The translations under genes were made by a program, and so were the position numbers. Positions 12,105 to 13,967 of a stretch of DNA of 13,967 nt are shown here, one piece after another. The stretch is from an uncultured Thermomicrobia bacterium (lineage in GTDB: Bacteria; Chloroflexota; Chloroflexia; Thermomicrobiales; JALYUS01), in contig CALBSO010000086.1 of assembly GCA_937968015.1 (NCBI GenBank), positions 1 through 13,967 of the forward strand, given 5' to 3'. Under the pieces are notes generated by a model that was not told the DNA's origin, did not search any database, and saw only the letters and a list, made by a program, of their open reading frames with translations. Each line of letters begins with the position of its first letter. Positions within the stretch are counted from its first letter, which is position 1.

Positions 12105-12698
12105 TTAGAGACGCATCTCACGCCAACGCACTTCTCGGGCCCCTCCCGCGTCCGCGCGGATTGGGAGGTCGTCGAAGCGGTGATTGATGCTCGTTCCGAG
12201 CATCGCGATGTCCGCGCCATAGACGTGGATGGAGATTGCCAGATCATCACCGACGCAAGCGACTTCGTGGATGTCCTCATCGGGCGGGACGAGCGCCACG
12301 GTCTCGCCCGGCGTTGCCATCTCACAGCGCGTCGGGATGAGGAATTGTCCGTCCACGTCCTGATGGAGCGTGTAGCGGGTTTCGCGCTCTTTTCCCTGAT
12401 AGACACCGACAACACACCAGGAAACGTGATCGTGGATCGGTGTCCTCTGTCCGGGCTTCCACACCAGCGATACAACGCTGAAACCGCCGTCGGGCTCGAC
12501 GTAGAGTACATGCTGGCGGTAACGGTCGTCCCATGGTTGCCGATGCTCTTCATCGAGCCAGTCCGGATCCCGCACGAGGGGGCAAAGTCGGTCCGCGATT
12601 GCGGCCGCGAGGACATGCGGATCATCGGTCCGCTCGCGCAAGGTTGCGATGTCCGCGACGAAGCGGTCCAATGTGTCGGGCCTGTGTGTAACGAGCAA
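12105..12698 (-). CDS. Cysteine dioxygenase-family cupin (cysteine or 3-mercaptopropionate dioxygenase)
   Basis: This 197-residue protein is close to the usual length for cysteine dioxygenase type I. The iron site is visible: PIHDH (H89, H91) and IHEV (H144). The catalytic triad SxHxY is present as SIHVY (S156, H158, Y160). C95 lies near the place of the crosslinking cysteine of mammalian enzymes, but spacing differs by one. Q62 in DRYRQHVLY resembles the glutamine of thiol dioxygenases that prefer 3-mercaptopropionate over cysteine, which use Arg there. I therefore lean to a 3-mercaptopropionate-type or broad thiol dioxygenase. These enzymes add O2 to a thiol to make a sulfinate in the cytoplasm. 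The start is TTG at 12696-12698, seven bases after AAAGGAG. Confidence 0.85.
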   Translation of the reverse strand: MLVTHRPDTLDRFVADIATLRERTDDPHVLAAAIADRLCPLVRDPDWLDEEHRQPWDDRYRQHVLYVEPDGGFSVVSLVWKPGQRTPIHDHVSWCVVGVYQGKERETRYTLHQDVDGQFLIPTRCEMATPGETVALVPPDEDIHEVACVGDDLAISIHVYGADIAMLGTSINHRFDDLPIRADAGGAREVRWREMRL

Positions 12699-12786
12699 CC
12701 CTACTCTCCTTTACGTTCGGCGCCCTTTGTACCAGCGACAACCGCGACCCGTACCGATACTCGGGCCAGATACCGCAGAGCGGTTA

Positions 12787-13053
12787 TCACGTCTCGCGCG
12801 CCGAGGGAACCTTTCTTTCGAGTTCGCGCCGGAGTTTCCGCTCCGATGGGCGACCATAGGAGAAGGCCGCACCGTCGATGAAGATACCTGGGGGGAAGAG
12901 TACACCGCCTCGCATGGCGAGCGCTTGTCCTTCCGGCGAATTGACATCGAGGGTTGTCACTCGCAGCGGATACTCGGCAGCGAGGCGCGCGAGGATCTCT
13001 TTTGCCTGGTCGCAGAAGGCGCAGTTCGCTTGCGTCAGCAACACAATATCCAT
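12787..13053 (-). CDS. Glutaredoxin-like protein
   Basis: This 88-residue protein has a thioredoxin/glutaredoxin fold. The active site is NCAFC (C11, C14) near the N-terminus, with a cis-proline region at VLFPPGIFIDG (about 51-61). C-terminal helix residues include SERKLRRELER. It lacks the classic CPYC but keeps CXXC and the VxxPPGIFIDG pattern of glutaredoxin-like proteins. It has no signal, so it is probably cytoplasmic, reducing disulfides or feeding the adjacent redoxin's oxidative products. The ATG at 13051-13053 lies three bases after the stop of the redoxin gene (TAG CCG ATG), so translation is likely coupled and a separate ribosome binding site is missing. The next gene, the cupin dioxygenase, follows 88 bases later. 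Confidence 0.85.
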   Translation of the reverse strand: MDIVLLTQANCAFCDQAKEILARLAAEYPLRVTTLDVNSPEGQALAMRGGVLFPPGIFIDGAAFSYGRPSERKLRRELERKVPSARET

Positions 13054-13056
13054 CGG

Positions 13057-13833
13057 CTACCGGGACCCGCCCGCGATGCCGTTGCGGAGATCCGCCATGA
13101 GGTCGGGTACGGGCACGTACATGGTGTATTTCGGCGGGCCACCGTAATCCGCGCGCCACTTGATCGCCCCATCCTTGCCGACGAGGATGAACGTATGGCC
13201 ATCGGCCCCGGCCCCCATCATCCCGTACTGGTTCGCATGGTACGTCCTCGAGACCGCGAGGCCGGAGTCCGACAGCACTGGGAGGGTAATTTTCTCGTTC
13301 GCTACTTTCTCCTTCAGCGCGCCGAGTGGGTCTCCCGTGATGGTCACGATCTGGTCAATCGCGAGCCCCTGAAACTCGCCGCGCTTCGCCTGAATGTCCT
13401 TCATCTGGTCCCAGCATGGCTGGCATCCGACCCCCTCCTGGAAGTAGAGCAGGACGGTCTGGCCGCGCAAGGAGGAGAGGTCGAATGTGCTCCCATCGGT
13501 GGAGGGCAACTTGACCGCCGGCGCCTGCTCGCCGGGGCCCGGCTGCCCGACCTGGTACGGGTATTTCCCCCCCTGACCGTTCGAAGACGATCCTTGCTGA
13601 TTGCTGAGGACGAAGACCAGAGCCAGCACGGCGATCGCCCCTACGACGACCACGGCGGTCGTCATCAGGCTGCGCACGCGAATGCGCTTGGCGTGCGATT
13701 TGGTCGGGCGCCGTCCGGATTGGCCGGCCCTCCTCACAGTCGCCGTGACTGGCCGTGAGGTCGATGCCTCCGCTGAGGCCGCCTTTGCCCTGGACGTGGG
13801 ATCCTTGGTTTTCTTACGCGTGTCGGTGTTCAA
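13057..13833 (-). CDS. Membrane-anchored peroxiredoxin/redoxin-family protein
   Basis: This 258-residue protein has an unusually basic, disordered cytoplasmic N-terminus (about 1-55, many K/R/S/T/A), one membrane helix (about 57-77) and an exported thioredoxin-fold domain (about 98-250). The domain has AhpC/TSA features (FDLSSLRGQTVLLYFQEGVG, then CQPC, C137 and C140, and LPVLSDSG). The CXXC resembles thiol peroxidases of the BCP type or TlpA-like reductases; it could reduce peroxides or disulfides outside the cell membrane. The frame continues to 13965, but the TTG at 13831-13833 has a strong AAGGAGG six bases upstream, and residues before it look non-coding. An RNA hairpin (13853-13868) lies just 5' of the ribosome binding site. 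Confidence 0.85.
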   Translation of the reverse strand: MNTDTRKKTKDPTSRAKAASAEASTSRPVTATVRRAGQSGRRPTKSHAKRIRVRSLMTTAVVVVGAIAVLALVFVLSNQQGSSSNGQGGKYPYQVGQPGPGEQAPAVKLPSTDGSTFDLSSLRGQTVLLYFQEGVGCQPCWDQMKDIQAKRGEFQGLAIDQIVTITGDPLGALKEKVANEKITLPVLSDSGLAVSRTYHANQYGMMGAGADGHTFILVGKDGAIKWRADYGGPPKYTMYVPVPDLMADLRNGIAGGSR

Positions 13834-13852
13834 GGGAGTCCTCCTTCGATGC

Positions 13853-13868
13853 AATCCCTTCGGGGATT
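13853..13868. promoter_or_regulatory. Small perfect hairpin in the redoxin leader
   Basis: The sequence AATCCC TTCG GGGATT is a perfect 6-bp stem with a TTCG loop on the plus strand. On the transcribed minus strand it gives AATCCC, CGAA loop, GGGATT, lying about 11 bases before the AAGGAGG of the redoxin gene. It could shield the ribosome binding site or stabilise the 5' end. The rest of 13834-13967 shows no other feature I can support, and no clear promoter. Confidence 0.35.
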
Positions 13869-13967
13869 CCCACTGGCTCTTGATGAGGCTCGTCGGTGCA
13901 CGCTTAGCCAAGACATACCGGGTCTTCCGCAATCGCGGTGAAGCATGACTGAATACTCGATACACTC

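Noticed and set aside
12649..13758. Plus-strand open frame (369 codons) opposite the glutaredoxin and redoxin genes
   Set aside because: It is antisense to two proteins with clear active sites and has no recognisable motif or ribosome binding site.
1..13967. tRNA, rRNA, CRISPR array, phage or toxin-antitoxin genes
   Set aside because: I saw no cloverleaf-like segments, no regularly spaced repeats and no phage or antitoxin-like proteins; by eye a diverged RNA gene could still be missed.

Overview
All the genes I can support lie on the minus strand, so transcription runs from high to low coordinates. 'Upstream' below means higher coordinates. Base composition is high in GC. Starts are mixed (ATG, GTG and TTG), mostly with strong AGGAGG-type ribosome binding sites. 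The set of system II cytochrome c maturation genes, a Rieske protein, SHOCT, DUF305 and DUF2933-like membrane proteins suggests a high-GC, Gram-positive-like or monoderm bacterium. A Chloroflexota member near Thermomicrobia is my best guess, but this is inference from gene content only. The longest stretch without a gene is about 250 bases.

Reading with transcription. (a) 13833-12105 is a thiol and sulfur block: a membrane-anchored thiol peroxidase-like redoxin, a glutaredoxin-like protein three bases after it, and a cysteine or 3-mercaptopropionate dioxygenase-type cupin. (b) 12022-9041 is a block of small membrane proteins rich in Cys, Met and His that looks like copper handling. It holds an unknown four-cysteine membrane protein, a 43-codon ORF coupled to a DUF2933-like protein, a tandem DUF305 protein with Met-rich linkers, a SHOCT-domain protein, and an HMA (MTCGSC) protein. 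A 71-bp palindromic element has inserted exactly at the 3' end of the SHOCT gene. (c) 8857-6184 holds a small polytopic membrane protein, an ABM/YdhR-like protein with a likely frameshift, a membrane-anchored Rieske protein with no cytochrome b beside it, and a SAM methyltransferase. (d) 5988-1 is a system II cytochrome c maturation operon: two CcdA proteins, two paralogous small membrane proteins separated by a ccdA 3' remnant, ResB, CcsA, a TlpA/ResA-like thioredoxin, and the 5' end of lgt at the window edge.

In block (d), CcdA carries electrons across the membrane to the TlpA/ResA thioredoxin, which reduces the CXXC of apocytochrome c, while ResB-CcsA delivers and attaches haem. Block (b) plausibly supplies or buffers copper for an exported oxidase or copper protein, and block (a) handles thiols and peroxide. 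Joining these blocks into one 'exported thiol, copper and haem assembly' island is inference from co-direction and proximity.

The least ordinary observations are these: one CcdA has lost its first active-site cysteine while its neighbour keeps it; a ccdA-tail plus small-gene segment is tandemly duplicated; a MITE-like element rewrote a stop codon; an HMA protein shares a CPL-M-MM membrane motif with the DUF2933-like protein; and two unlisted tiny ORFs have good ribosome binding sites.
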